From an uncultured Flavobacteriales bacterium (GTDB taxonomy: Bacteria > Bacteroidota > Bacteroidia > Flavobacteriales > Crocinitomicaceae): 11,964 nucleotides of DNA. The notes below the pieces were generated by a model. It did not search any database, was not told where the DNA came from, and saw only the letters and a list, made by a program, of their open reading frames with translations. The stretch covers positions 1 through 11,964 of the forward strand of contig CAMLDR010000134.1 of NCBI GenBank assembly GCA_946478775.1, given 5' to 3'. A program made the translations under genes and the position numbers. Below, one piece after another: positions 1 through 6,995 of the stretch; position 1 is the stretch's first letter, and every line of letters starts with the position of its first letter.

Positions 1-48
1 TTTTTGCACTTTAAATTGCTGCCCTGCTATTTCTACTATTGCGTACAT
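1..48 (-). CDS. rplU: 50S ribosomal protein L21, N-terminal fragment (cut by window edge)
   Basis: Only the first 16 codons are inside the window. They begin with an ATG whose complement is at 46-48 and read MYAIVEIAGQQFKVQK. This matches the conserved start of bacterial L21 (MYAIVxxGGKQxxV type), a 50S subunit protein that binds 23S rRNA. The rest of the gene, and probably rpmA (L27), which normally follows rplU, would lie beyond the left edge. That neighbour is an inference from usual gene order. A strong -7 promoter element lies about 30 bp upstream of the start, so the gene is probably transcribed independently of the thioredoxin-like gene before it. The identification rests on a short but very characteristic peptide. 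Confidence 0.88.
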   Translation of the reverse strand, partial: MYAIVEIAGQQFKVQK

Positions 49-78
49 AACAGATATTTTAAAATTTAATTTGGAGGG

Positions 79-86
79 CAAAGATA
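79..86 (-). promoter_or_regulatory. Candidate Bacteroidota -7 promoter element for rplU
   Basis: The minus strand reads TATCTTTG followed by CCC, a perfect match to the Bacteroidota primary-sigma -7 consensus TAnnTTTG. It lies 30 bp upstream of the rplU start codon, giving a leader of roughly 20-25 nt. I do not see a clean TTTG at the expected -33 spacing, although TTG triplets and an A-rich stretch lie upstream. Assignment to rplU is by position. Confidence 0.55.
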
Positions 87-136
87 GTAAAGTTTTTCAA
101 CAATTTACTTATCACAACTATTTTTTCTTGCTCTTT

Positions 137-1222
137 TCATTTTGTTTTGTCCAGAAAATGTTTTAATTCAGACCACTCCCTGCTTTTAAACAAACAATTC
201 CGCTGATTGTCCAATACCCAATAGTTAGGCATCCCATTCAGCTGAAATGCTTCTTCGGCAAATTGACTGCTAAGATACGAACTAAATGTCCATCCTCCTT
301 TGGTCAATTCATTCTCCAGATTATCCCTGGTATAAAAAGTCAGTACCTGAAATTGATTTTGAAGTTTTTCCAACGAGTCCAATTCTATGATGCAATTCGG
401 ACAATACTCATTCCAAAACGTTACAATGGTATATTGTTTCTCCGATTTTTTCAAAAATGAATTCAAATCATTCAAGCTATCCAGTTTAAAATTCCCGATC
501 GTTTTCGAAAAAAGTAAGGCCGGTGAATAAACAGAATCTTTGATCCGCTGAAGTTCGAATTGGCTTTTTTTGTCAACCAATCGGAATGTTGCACTCCACC
601 AATCGGTTACAATCGTGTCCACCTCTTTTACATAATTCACCCTGGAATTAATGGCTGTTGGAAAATAAGTGTTTTCTGAAAGGGAAACATAATCCATCGA
701 ATCTATTTTGCCGTTAAAATTCCGATCAAGAAATCCTAAATACAACGGTGGATTCTCCTGAATTTGTGCATAATGAATACTTCGGTTTCTTAGTTTTACA
801 TAGCCAAATCTTTCGTCCAGTTGTTGTTTTTCTTTCAATGACGGACCTGACCCTCCGCTTGGGCTTTTCATCAATTGCCAGTCAAATTCTATACGATCAT
901 CCCCACTTTCAATAAAAAACACCGAATCATCAGTCAATCCGACATCCATGTACATGCAATTAAGGCACATGATTTTCAAGCCGTTTTGTTCCTGATCCAA
1001 ACCTATCTTAATCGTATCATACCGATAATTCATGTGAAAGTATTCAGATGGGAACAATTCAAAATAAGATACTTCTGCATTTTTAATAACAGGATATATC
1101 CGGGCGTTAGAAACCAATTGAGTGTGTTCCGGTTTTCCGATTTGATCTGCGTTGAACAAGGATTCTTGTGACAAGCCCAACCTACCAACAAGCAAGAAAT
1201 ACAGGATAAAAAAATAGTTCAT
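137..1222 (-). CDS. Secreted protein with EF-hand-type loop and C-terminal TlpA-like thioredoxin domain
   Basis: The 361-residue protein starts with a signal peptide of about 18 residues (MNYFFILYFLLVGRLGLSQ), so it is exported to the periplasm or beyond. Residues ~250-361 look like a TlpA/AhpC-type thioredoxin fold: a TFWNEYCPNC active site with C274 and C277, and a GMPNYWVLD segment whose P332 fits the cis-proline position. This suggests thiol-disulfide exchange, substrate unknown. The N-terminal ~240 residues are a domain I do not recognise. They contain another CxxC (C86, C89) and a canonical EF-hand-type loop, D166-R-N168-F-N170-G-K-I-D174-S-M-D177. It lies between the M43 protease gene (102 bp upstream) and rplU (88 bp downstream), with no sign of a shared operon. 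A TlpA-like reductase is likely from the motifs; the calcium site is plausible but unproven. Cytochrome c maturation or peroxide defence roles cannot be assigned. Confidence 0.8.
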   Translation of the reverse strand: MNYFFILYFLLVGRLGLSQESLFNADQIGKPEHTQLVSNARIYPVIKNAEVSYFELFPSEYFHMNYRYDTIKIGLDQEQNGLKIMCLNCMYMDVGLTDDSVFFIESGDDRIEFDWQLMKSPSGGSGPSLKEKQQLDERFGYVKLRNRSIHYAQIQENPPLYLGFLDRNFNGKIDSMDYVSLSENTYFPTAINSRVNYVKEVDTIVTDWWSATFRLVDKKSQFELQRIKDSVYSPALLFSKTIGNFKLDSLNDLNSFLKKSEKQYTIVTFWNEYCPNCIIELDSLEKLQNQFQVLTFYTRDNLENELTKGGWTFSSYLSSQFAEEAFQLNGMPNYWVLDNQRNCLFKSREWSELKHFLDKTK

Positions 1223-1230
1223 AGGAACAC

Positions 1231-1238
1231 CAAAATTA
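1231..1238 (-). promoter_or_regulatory. Candidate -7 promoter element for the thioredoxin-like gene
   Basis: The minus strand reads TAATTTTG, matching TAnnTTTG exactly, with a GTTT/TTTT near the expected -33 position. Only 8 bases separate it from the ATG at 1222, so a transcript starting at the usual distance would be nearly leaderless. The rest of the 102-bp gap (1223-1324) holds a weak GGATAA/TTATCC hairpin and nothing else I can name. Confidence 0.35.
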
Positions 1239-1324
1239 GAAACTGAATATGTGCTGAAAAACCATCTTTTTCCTTTTCAGGGATAAGTGGAAGATTATCC
1301 TCCTTCTACCCGGGTAATTAAATA

Positions 1325-3400
1325 TTAGTTCACGATTAATGGTAAAGAATAACTCCTGTTCGCTAACTTAGCTTTGACAAAATAATAACCGGAATCCAAT
1401 CCGTCCAAAGGCATCTCCAGGAAATTGCCAGTTCCAACAACACTCTTTTCATAGACAATTCTTCCTTGCGAATCCATCAATTGAATCACCTCCGGGGATA
1501 ATTGTTCATCCCACTTCAAAACCGCAAATCCTTCCTTATCTGCCGGGTTCGGATAAACCTCAAACTCGTTTTCAGAACCTACTTCATGCAAGCCCAATTC
1601 GTTCAATTTTCCGATACGAATGTTGTCCAAAAAGAAGTTGTTTCCGCCTCTTGATTCAAAACGGAATTTCACCTGCGTGTGATCGGTGAAGTTCGAAGCT
1701 CCGCTGATCAGTGCCGTGTCGCTCGCCCATTCAGTTAAAGAAGCCGGAGTAAAAGAATTGGTCACTAACTGGCTAACTGATTTCAACGAACTGGTCCCTA
1801 CATAGGTTTTCTTAGCAATCCAGGTTTCTCCGCAATCATTAGAAATAAAAACGCGGAACAAATCGGCATTACTTGCCAACCGTTGCGCATAAGCCCAATC
1901 AAATGCAACTGCCAAACTCGTAAATCCGGATAAATCCAAAGGGGCTGAAAAGAATTCGTAAACCTGGTTTGAGCCTGCATCAAAATTATTGATCTTAGCA
2001 GACTGGTTACTTTGAAAGCCCGTAGCGGTAATTTCCCAGTTGTAGCTCTGTCCAACGTCTCTTACCTGCCATTTGTCCTTAAAATCCGTTAAATCGCTCT
2101 CAAACCCTTCTGTGATTCCATGATCCGTGCCTTGAGACGGCATGACGGTGATATAATCTGCCAGGACCAGTTCCAGTGTGTCGATCCCATTGCTGACTTT
2201 CAGCGTTACATCGAATTTTCCGGCTTGGTTATAGGTAACGATTAAGGTGTCGTTAGTGGAAGAACCCTGAATGATTCCCGATTCAACGATCCACAGCCTG
2301 CTTGTTATTCCATGAGCCGAAACATCCTGGAATAAAACAGAATCTCCGACGCAAACCACTTGTTTACTTGATTCGAGTTTTGCTATGCAGAGTTGATTCA
2401 CCAAATCATCTGTTCCGGTTGCAGCAAGGTTGGCCGGCGTCCATAGGTTATTTCGCTGTGCTACAGAAGAATTCAATGCCGCATGCATACGAACCTTTTG
2501 TCCTTCGGTAAACATCAGCGCGCAATAGGCGTAATCCATGTAATTCTGAACATTGTCCAAGCTGCTGCAAGAATTAGCATTTAAATTGCAGGAAGACCAG
2601 CCAATGGTATTTGGTGTGTCTGTCACCTCATCATCGTACGCGCAATTTCCGGCATTTCCAACAGGCAGATAATAGAAATCCGGAACATTGTTTCCTCCCC
2701 AAATATGATAGAGGTTCAAATAATGACCTATTTCGTGCGAAAGAACTGTTCGTTTGAAATAATCCGAAGTCCCGATTGTTCCAACATAGTCGTGGCGCAT
2801 CACAATTCCATCCCATTCGGGAATCGTATCTGCAGCTGCAGGCATTACTGCGTGACCTGCTAATCCGGCTGCGTCAAAACAGACGTAAATATTCAGGTAT
2901 TTTTCCGGCGGCCAGTGGATCAGGCTTTTGACCTGGTGATCTCCCGGATAGGTCAATGATGAAACTGTTCGAGTAATTCCCGACGTACAATTCCCGTTCG
3001 GATCAATCTGCGCCAGGCGAATTTCAATTTCTGCATCAGCCGCAATGGATTGAAATGCAGGAACGATTTGGTTGGTATCCGGATTCTGTTTTCTATACTG
3101 TAGATTGACCTGTTCTATCGCGTCATGAATCTGTGAATCACTGATGTTTTCCGGACCGTTGTTGTGAATAATGTGAAATACGACCGGAATCACATAAGTT
3201 GCTCCGGATTTCAAGGGATTTTCCTGAAATTGTTTGGTAAATGCCTCCAATTTCTTCTTGGACCGCAAAAAAGCCTGTCGGTATTCGGGATGTTCCCGGA
3301 AGAGTTTGTGTTCCATTTCATCACTTCCGCAATGAAGCATTTCCTGGGAAAATGCGGTTGAGCAGACAAATGCAGCAACGAGTAAACCGATTCCTTTCAT
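1325..3400 (-). CDS. Secreted M43-family (cytophagalysin/pappalysin-like) zinc metalloprotease with T9SS sorting domain
   Basis: This 691-residue protein has a signal peptide (residues 1-19, MKGIGLLVAAFVCSTAFSQ) and a propeptide-like CGSDEMEHKLFREHPEYR region typical of T9SS-exported M43 proteases. The catalytic domain (~65-320) holds the zinc motif HEIGHYLNLYH (H222, E223, H226, H232) and a Met-turn NYMDY with M288. The usual Gly of HExxHxxGxxH is Asn here. A PKD/Ig-like segment follows (~338-420), then a jelly-roll, choice-of-anchor-J-like segment (~430-598) starting GFESDL and ending FFLDNIRIG. The C-terminus (~614-691) is a type A T9SS sorting domain (VYPNPA, then DSQGRIVYE and LDSGYYFVK), so export by the Por system and surface attachment or release are expected. 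It is likely an extracellular endopeptidase; the substrate is unknown. It appears monocistronic, with terminator-bounded genes upstream. Confidence 0.92.
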   Translation of the reverse strand: MKGIGLLVAAFVCSTAFSQEMLHCGSDEMEHKLFREHPEYRQAFLRSKKKLEAFTKQFQENPLKSGATYVIPVVFHIIHNNGPENISDSQIHDAIEQVNLQYRKQNPDTNQIVPAFQSIAADAEIEIRLAQIDPNGNCTSGITRTVSSLTYPGDHQVKSLIHWPPEKYLNIYVCFDAAGLAGHAVMPAAADTIPEWDGIVMRHDYVGTIGTSDYFKRTVLSHEIGHYLNLYHIWGGNNVPDFYYLPVGNAGNCAYDDEVTDTPNTIGWSSCNLNANSCSSLDNVQNYMDYAYCALMFTEGQKVRMHAALNSSVAQRNNLWTPANLAATGTDDLVNQLCIAKLESSKQVVCVGDSVLFQDVSAHGITSRLWIVESGIIQGSSTNDTLIVTYNQAGKFDVTLKVSNGIDTLELVLADYITVMPSQGTDHGITEGFESDLTDFKDKWQVRDVGQSYNWEITATGFQSNQSAKINNFDAGSNQVYEFFSAPLDLSGFTSLAVAFDWAYAQRLASNADLFRVFISNDCGETWIAKKTYVGTSSLKSVSQLVTNSFTPASLTEWASDTALISGASNFTDHTQVKFRFESRGGNNFFLDNIRIGKLNELGLHEVGSENEFEVYPNPADKEGFAVLKWDEQLSPEVIQLMDSQGRIVYEKSVVGTGNFLEMPLDGLDSGYYFVKAKLANRSYSLPLIVN

Positions 3401-3425
3401 GTTTTTTAACTAGTAGTAAGTCTGC

Positions 3426-3457
3426 TAAAGATAAGAAGAAAAAGCAACCGGCGTAAA
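3426..3457 (-). promoter_or_regulatory. Candidate promoter of the M43 protease gene
   Basis: On the minus strand, TATCTTTA (complement of 3426-3433) matches seven of eight positions of TAnnTTTG. A TTTA (complement of 3454-3457) lies 20 bases upstream, the spacing expected for the -33 TTTG element. It lies between the fasciclin gene's terminator and the protease ATG at 3400, as a promoter should. Both boxes are imperfect, so this is tentative. Confidence 0.35.
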
Positions 3458-3497
3458 CAGGATGCACGTGATAATCCTACACTTACTGTTTACAAAC

Positions 3498-3530
3498 AAA
3501 AAAACCGACCCACATAAACGGACCGGTTTT
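3498..3530 (-). terminator. Rho-independent terminator after the fasciclin gene
   Basis: The minus strand shows AAAACCGGTCC, an 8-base loop, then GGGTCGGTTTT, which pair over 11 positions including two G-U pairs, followed by further T residues. It starts 30 bases after the fasciclin stop codon at 3561 and isolates that gene from the protease gene downstream. The A/T-flanked stem could also act partly in the plus direction, but no plus-strand gene ends here. Confidence 0.85.
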
Positions 3531-3560
3531 CAACGCAAAAGTTATTATTCAGGATTTTAA

Positions 3561-4163
3561 TTACATCTTCTTAGGCAACACTACCGCATCAATGACATGT
3601 GTTACACCATTAGACGAAATGACATCTGCAATGGTAACCTGAGCTCCATTGATAAACCATTTTCCGTCTTTTTCCGTTACCATTAGGTTTTCACCCTGAA
3701 CGGTTTTCAATGTTTGACCTGCTTTCAAGTCACTCGCTTTTAAAGCTCCGGCAACAACATGGTAAGTCAATACCGAAGTTAATTTTCCTTTGTTTTCCGG
3801 TTTTAAGAGATTTTCAACCGTTCCCTTCGGCAACTTGTTGAAGGCCTCATTCGTAGGAGCAAAAACCGTAAACGGACCATCTCCCTTTAACGTTTCTACC
3901 AACCCTGCTGCTTTTACTGCCGCTACCAAAGTGGTATGATCCTTAGATCCTACTGCATTATCTACAATGTCCTTAGAAGGAACCATCTTCGCTCCGCCTA
4001 CCATCACAAAAGCCTCTTCTTCTTCCATTTCGGGCTCAGCCATCTCCATCGATTCTTCCGTTTTGGTCTCCTCGTTTGATTTTTCTTCGCTTCCTCCACA
4101 ACTTGATACTCCAAATGCTGTCATTGAAGCAGCAATTGTGAATGTTAAAAATGACTTTTTCAT
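3561..4163 (-). CDS. FAS1 (fasciclin) domain lipoprotein
   Basis: The 200-residue protein begins [13 protein letters not shown] and carries a lipobox VSSC with C22 as the predicted lipidated cysteine, so it is exported and membrane-anchored. [11 protein letters not shown] after the cysteine, within a Glu-rich linker (~25-50), could act as a lipoprotein surface-export signal; that is inference. One complete FAS1 domain spans ~64-198, with the H1 motif ([14 protein letters not shown], 98-111), the YHVV motif (134-137) and the H2 motif ([12 protein letters not shown], 186-197). FAS1 domains usually mediate adhesion or matrix binding; no enzymatic activity is expected. I chose the ATG at 4163 because it places the signal peptide at the N-terminus. 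The reading frame stays open upstream to a TTG at 4373, but that extension runs through a terminator and another gene. The gene is flanked by terminators on both sides, so it is monocistronic. Confidence 0.93.
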   Translation of the reverse strand: MKKSFLTFTIAASMTAFGVSSCGGSEEKSNEETKTEESMEMAEPEMEEEEAFVMVGGAKMVPSKDIVDNAVGSKDHTTLVAAVKAAGLVETLKGDGPFTVFAPTNEAFNKLPKGTVENLLKPENKGKLTSVLTYHVVAGALKASDLKAGQTLKTVQGENLMVTEKDGKWFINGAQVTIADVISSNGVTHVIDAVVLPKKM

Positions 4164-4225
4164 ACTTGTTCTTTTAAGGTTATGTTTTACATACGCTCCA
4201 AACAGGTATTCGGATTTTCGGACAT

Positions 4226-4260
4226 AAAAAACCCTGACGTTCGCAAGCGAAATCAGGGTT
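4226..4260 (-). terminator. Rho-independent terminator after the 55-aa membrane protein gene
   Basis: The minus strand reads AACCCTGA, an inner TTCG-CTTG-CGAA hairpin, then TCAGGGTT followed by TTTT. The outer 8-bp stem is perfect and the inner 4-bp stem is separated from it by a small internal loop. It begins 21 bases after the stop of the small gene at 4282 and precedes the fasciclin gene. As I see no good terminator between batD and the small gene, this may also be the terminator of the whole bat operon. Confidence 0.88.
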
Positions 4261-4281
4261 CCAAAAATATTACTTTGCAAA

Positions 4282-4449
4282 TTACTTTGCCTCTGAATCT
4301 TCGTCTTTTTCAAACACACGTTTTGGGCGCATTTGCTGATTGATTCCCAAGGAAATCCAAAAAGGAAGAACAAATCCCATTAAGAATAACAACATCCAAA
4401 ATGCCATACCTCCAATCAAAAGAAACAATACGATACCAAAAACGCTCAT
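4282..4449 (-). CDS. Small (55-aa) membrane protein, unknown function
   Basis: An ATG (complement of 4447-4449) opens a 55-codon frame ending in TAA at 4282-4284. Residues ~3-36 are strongly hydrophobic ([17 protein letters not shown] and onward), enough for one long or two short membrane spans. The tail is polar, with RPKR near residues 41-44 followed by an acidic stretch (EKDEDSE), suggesting a cytoplasmic C-terminus. The support is positional: the frame fills most of the gap between batD and a strong terminator and ends 21 bases before it, on the same strand as its neighbours. I do not recognise the family. It may be a late member of the bat transcript (88-bp gap after batD) or have its own promoter. 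Confidence 0.68.
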   Translation of the reverse strand: MSVFGIVLFLLIGGMAFWMLLFLMGFVLPFWISLGINQQMRPKRVFEKDEDSEAK

Positions 4450-4475
4450 GATGTACTAATTTGTGTTTTGTGGGG

Positions 4476-4483
4476 TAAAAGTA
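4476..4483 (-). promoter_or_regulatory. Possible -7 element for the 55-aa gene
   Basis: The minus strand reads TACTTTTA followed by CCCC, seven of eight positions of TAnnTTTG, 26 bases upstream of the small gene's ATG. No TTTG sits at the proper -33 spacing. If real, the small gene could be expressed separately from the bat operon. The surrounding gap (4450-4537) is otherwise A/T-rich and shows no hairpin terminator for batD. Confidence 0.27.
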
Positions 4484-4537
4484 GTAAAAAAATCAAAAGT
4501 GAATCTCTTTGAAACAACTTTTCTGTCAAAAAATGCT

Positions 4538-6310
4538 TTAAGCAGGTAATTGACCAAACAAGTTTTCCGCATTTGCTAAAATGGCTCTTGTTTCTAAGTG
4601 CTCAGCACCAAATCCGTAACGATACTGATCACACATTTCAATGATCTCACGCAAACCTTTAGCGATTTCGGGATTGGTTTCTACTAATCTGTCAAAAGCC
4701 TTCTCACGCGATTGGAAATTACATTTTTCACACTGTTCGATCCGCTGAATGATTGCTTTAGGCATCAAAATGGCAAATGCACCCGGATCATCTACATGCT
4801 GTTCGGCATCTTCCCAGTAATTAATTTTCGCTGCAGGACTTTCCGCCTTTACTTCGTTTAAGAAAACTGGGGTTTTAGGAAACGCATCCAAAGCTGCCAC
4901 TTCTGTTTTATCCGTTCCTTTTTTCTTGCGCTTCATCAGTAATAAAAAGACAAATAGAAGTCCAAGCAAACTTGTCGGCGCAACGATACCTACCCACAAG
5001 CGGGAACCGGAATTTGATTCTGTTTTTGCCTGGGATTTCGTTGTTTTCTTAGTCTGCATATCCACCATATCGGTATGTGTACCGGAAGACGGATCAGTCA
5101 GAACAACAGGATTAAAACTTTTATCGGGAATCACACGGATGTTAAATGCATTTCCACGAATTGAGATGTATCTTTCCTTTTCCGGATCAAAATAACTGAT
5201 TGACGGAGCACTGAATTCCAAATTGTGACCTTCCAATACCTGGATATTGAAGCGATAAGTAATCATTCCTTCTGCACCGCTTTCTGTAAATTCAATGTCT
5301 TCTATGCGTTCCGGATCTCCATAAATGGAACAGCCTTTGGGTAATTTTAACTTGGGTGTATTGGAATTATGCAGGTTTCCGACGCCTGAAACAATCAGTT
5401 CCAATGTAAACACGTCCCCTTCTTTAATTCCTTTGGCAGGATTTTTTTGAGAAAGCCTATACTCACCCACTGCTCCTATAAAATCTTTGGGAGCATTTGC
5501 GGGCAAAGGCTTGATATTAATCGTTAACCCCGAAGAACGGAAACGCATTGTTTTGGAGAATAAAGAACCATGACAGCGCAAAGCCATTTCAAAGGGCCTT
5601 ACATTGCATTTCCCTGTTCCCACAGGAATAAGCAGCTGTTTTCCATACTCGAATGCCAAAGCATCTTTTCCATTCACGCGGGTTTGTTCTACTTCTACGC
5701 GGCCATTGGGGAAGGCATGTTCTTCCATGGAAATATCTGCTTTAAAGTCAGAATAACCTTCCAAATACTCAATGTTGATGTAAGAAAACACTTTTGCTTT
5801 CAGCAAGATCGGTTCTCCTTCATATACACTTGTTTTTTTACACTGGATGAATCCAAAAACAGGATCATTGGAATTTAATTTGTGATCGTCTTCAGAAGCT
5901 GCATTGACTTTGATCGTAATCTTGTTGGATCTGTAGGTTTTATTTCGGTAGGTGGTGTAAGCATAAAATGAATAAGTTCCTTCTTTTTTGAAGGTTCCCG
6001 TCTGCTGCATGTAATAGTAAGTTTTGATCTTACCGCTCGGATCCATTTTTTGTTCCATCCCGTGCATGACGTTCAAATCTACTTCGAACTCTACCGGGAA
6101 ATCAATTTTCATCGATCCTTCTACATTGGAAGTAACCGTAAAGCCAAGGTGTTCATTCGCTCCAAGTTCTTTCTTATCGGAGGTCAGGGCAACCATGGGT
6201 TTTTGCGCAATAGAAATCTGGCTCACCAAAGTGAACAAAAGCAATAAAAATTGCCATTGATTACCAGTCTTTTCTTGCTGTTTTACCACCTGTAGTGCCT
6301 TTTGAACCAT
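4538..6310 (-). CDS. batD: BatD family protein (aerotolerance operon)
   Basis: The 590-residue protein has a signal peptide whose hydrophobic core is at residues ~20-31 (FLLLLFTLVSQI) and which ends near AQ36. A long beta-rich extracytoplasmic part (~37-435) follows, with one membrane span at ~438-459 and a basic stop-transfer (KRKKK). The ~130-residue cytoplasmic tail is helical. The family hallmark is around 270-330: P-x-DFIGAVGEYRLS, a VSGVGNLH segment, then LPKGCSIYGDPE. BatD proteins belong to MoxR-VWA systems and probably contact the BatA/BatB VWA domains; the biochemical role is not known. The ATG at 6310 overlaps the end of batC by 50 bp. No closer in-frame ATG gives a signal peptide, and this start leaves a long 19-residue n-region, so a GTG at codon 8 or a TTG nearer the core is possible. 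The tail holds a CEKC pair (C527, C530) of unknown significance. Confidence 0.9.
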   Translation of the reverse strand: MVQKALQVVKQQEKTGNQWQFLLLLFTLVSQISIAQKPMVALTSDKKELGANEHLGFTVTSNVEGSMKIDFPVEFEVDLNVMHGMEQKMDPSGKIKTYYYMQQTGTFKKEGTYSFYAYTTYRNKTYRSNKITIKVNAASEDDHKLNSNDPVFGFIQCKKTSVYEGEPILLKAKVFSYINIEYLEGYSDFKADISMEEHAFPNGRVEVEQTRVNGKDALAFEYGKQLLIPVGTGKCNVRPFEMALRCHGSLFSKTMRFRSSGLTINIKPLPANAPKDFIGAVGEYRLSQKNPAKGIKEGDVFTLELIVSGVGNLHNSNTPKLKLPKGCSIYGDPERIEDIEFTESGAEGMITYRFNIQVLEGHNLEFSAPSISYFDPEKERYISIRGNAFNIRVIPDKSFNPVVLTDPSSGTHTDMVDMQTKKTTKSQAKTESNSGSRLWVGIVAPTSLLGLLFVFLLLMKRKKKGTDKTEVAALDAFPKTPVFLNEVKAESPAAKINYWEDAEQHVDDPGAFAILMPKAIIQRIEQCEKCNFQSREKAFDRLVETNPEIAKGLREIIEMCDQYRYGFGAEHLETRAILANAENLFGQLPA

Positions 6311-6995
6311 CCAATCTTTTCTTTGTATTCAGTTCCTGTTTGCTAAACTCATCGAGTTTCCGCTCGGTTTCTTTATCCTGTAGTTTCTTTTCTTCGTTCT
6401 TTTGTCCCTGGGACTTTTGATTCTGCTGGTTTTGGTTTTGTTGTTTATCCTTTGAATCCTTCTGTTGATTCTGTTGATTCTGTTGATTCTGTTGATTCTG
6501 ACTATTATTTTGCTTGTCTTTGTTTTGTTCTTTATTCTCTTTGTCTTGCTTGTCCTGCTGCTGTTTTTTCTGCTGTTCTAATAATCTTTTTGCCTCCACC
6601 AGGCGTTGCCTTGCTTTCTCATTATCGGGATCCATTCTCAGAATCTGCTTGTAAGTATCCACTGCACTTTGAAAATCCTGCTGTTTCATACGGGATTCTC
6701 CCAAACTTGTTCGGGCGCGAACTTCCTTTTCTTTCGTTTCAGCATTATTTGCCTGACGTTCAAAGTTTTCCGCTGCAGTACCAAAATCATTCGCACGGTA
6801 AGCAGTCTGACCGATCTCCTGAGACAAATCTACGTCATTTGGAGCTAATCTTTCGGCTCTTTTATAATACTTTAACGCTTCTTTGTAGTTTCCTTTTTTG
6901 TATAATCTTCTGGCTTCATTGAGTGGTTCTTTCCAATCCTGCCCAAAAGAGTTGAAAGCCAAAACACACGAGATGATCATCAAAGCTGTTTTCAT
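6261..6995 (-). CDS. batC: BatC-like TPR protein with Q/N/K-rich tail
   Basis: This 244-residue protein has a signal peptide (1-19, MKTALMIISCVLAFNSFGQ). About three tetratricopeptide repeats follow (~21-53, 57-87, 93-125), the first with the pattern ARRLYKKGNYKEALKYYKRA and the last ending YKQILRMDPDNEKA. Residues ~134-206 are a low-complexity Q/N/K/D-rich segment. The C-terminal piece LDEFSKQELNTKKRL resembles the short conserved end of other BatC proteins. TPRs mediate protein-protein contacts, so a periplasmic scaffold for the BatA/B/D complex is the natural inference. Its ATG overlaps the batB stop (ATGA), and its last 50 bp overlap the start of batD. Part of the tail is encoded by a 9-bp tandem repeat. 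Confidence 0.88.
   Translation of the reverse strand: MKTALMIISCVLAFNSFGQDWKEPLNEARRLYKKGNYKEALKYYKRAERLAPNDVDLSQEIGQTAYRANDFGTAAENFERQANNAETKEKEVRARTSLGESRMKQQDFQSAVDTYKQILRMDPDNEKARQRLVEAKRLLEQQKKQQQDKQDKENKEQNKDKQNNSQNQQNQQNQQNQQKDSKDKQQNQNQQNQKSQGQKNEEKKLQDKETERKLDEFSKQELNTKKRLDGSKGTTGGKTARKDW
6461..6500 (-). repeat. 9-bp tandem repeat in batC (about 4.4 copies)
   Basis: The plus strand has four perfect consecutive copies of TCTGTTGAT plus a partial fifth. Read on the minus strand, this encodes Gln-Asn-Gln units with Asn at residues 167, 170, 173 and 176. The unit is a multiple of three, so copy-number change by slippage would lengthen or shorten the linker without a frameshift. Confidence 0.93.

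Noticed and set aside
1281..1300. GGATAA/TTATCC hairpin after the M43 protease stop
   Set aside because: The stem is only 6 bp of A/T-rich pairs with no T-tract on either strand, so it is not supportable as a terminator.
1307..1316. Perfect 10-bp palindrome TACCCGGGTA
   Set aside because: A single short palindrome with no second copy or spacing relative to a promoter; it could be chance.
4450..4537. Search for a terminator directly after batD
   Set aside because: The gap is A/T-rich but has no stable inverted repeat with a T-tract, so none is called; the 4226-4260 terminator is the next one.
6452..6922. Plus-strand open frame of 156 codons with Ser-Val-Asp repeats
   Set aside because: It is antisense to batC; the repeat is the 9-bp batC repeat read on the other strand, and there is no supporting start context or family.
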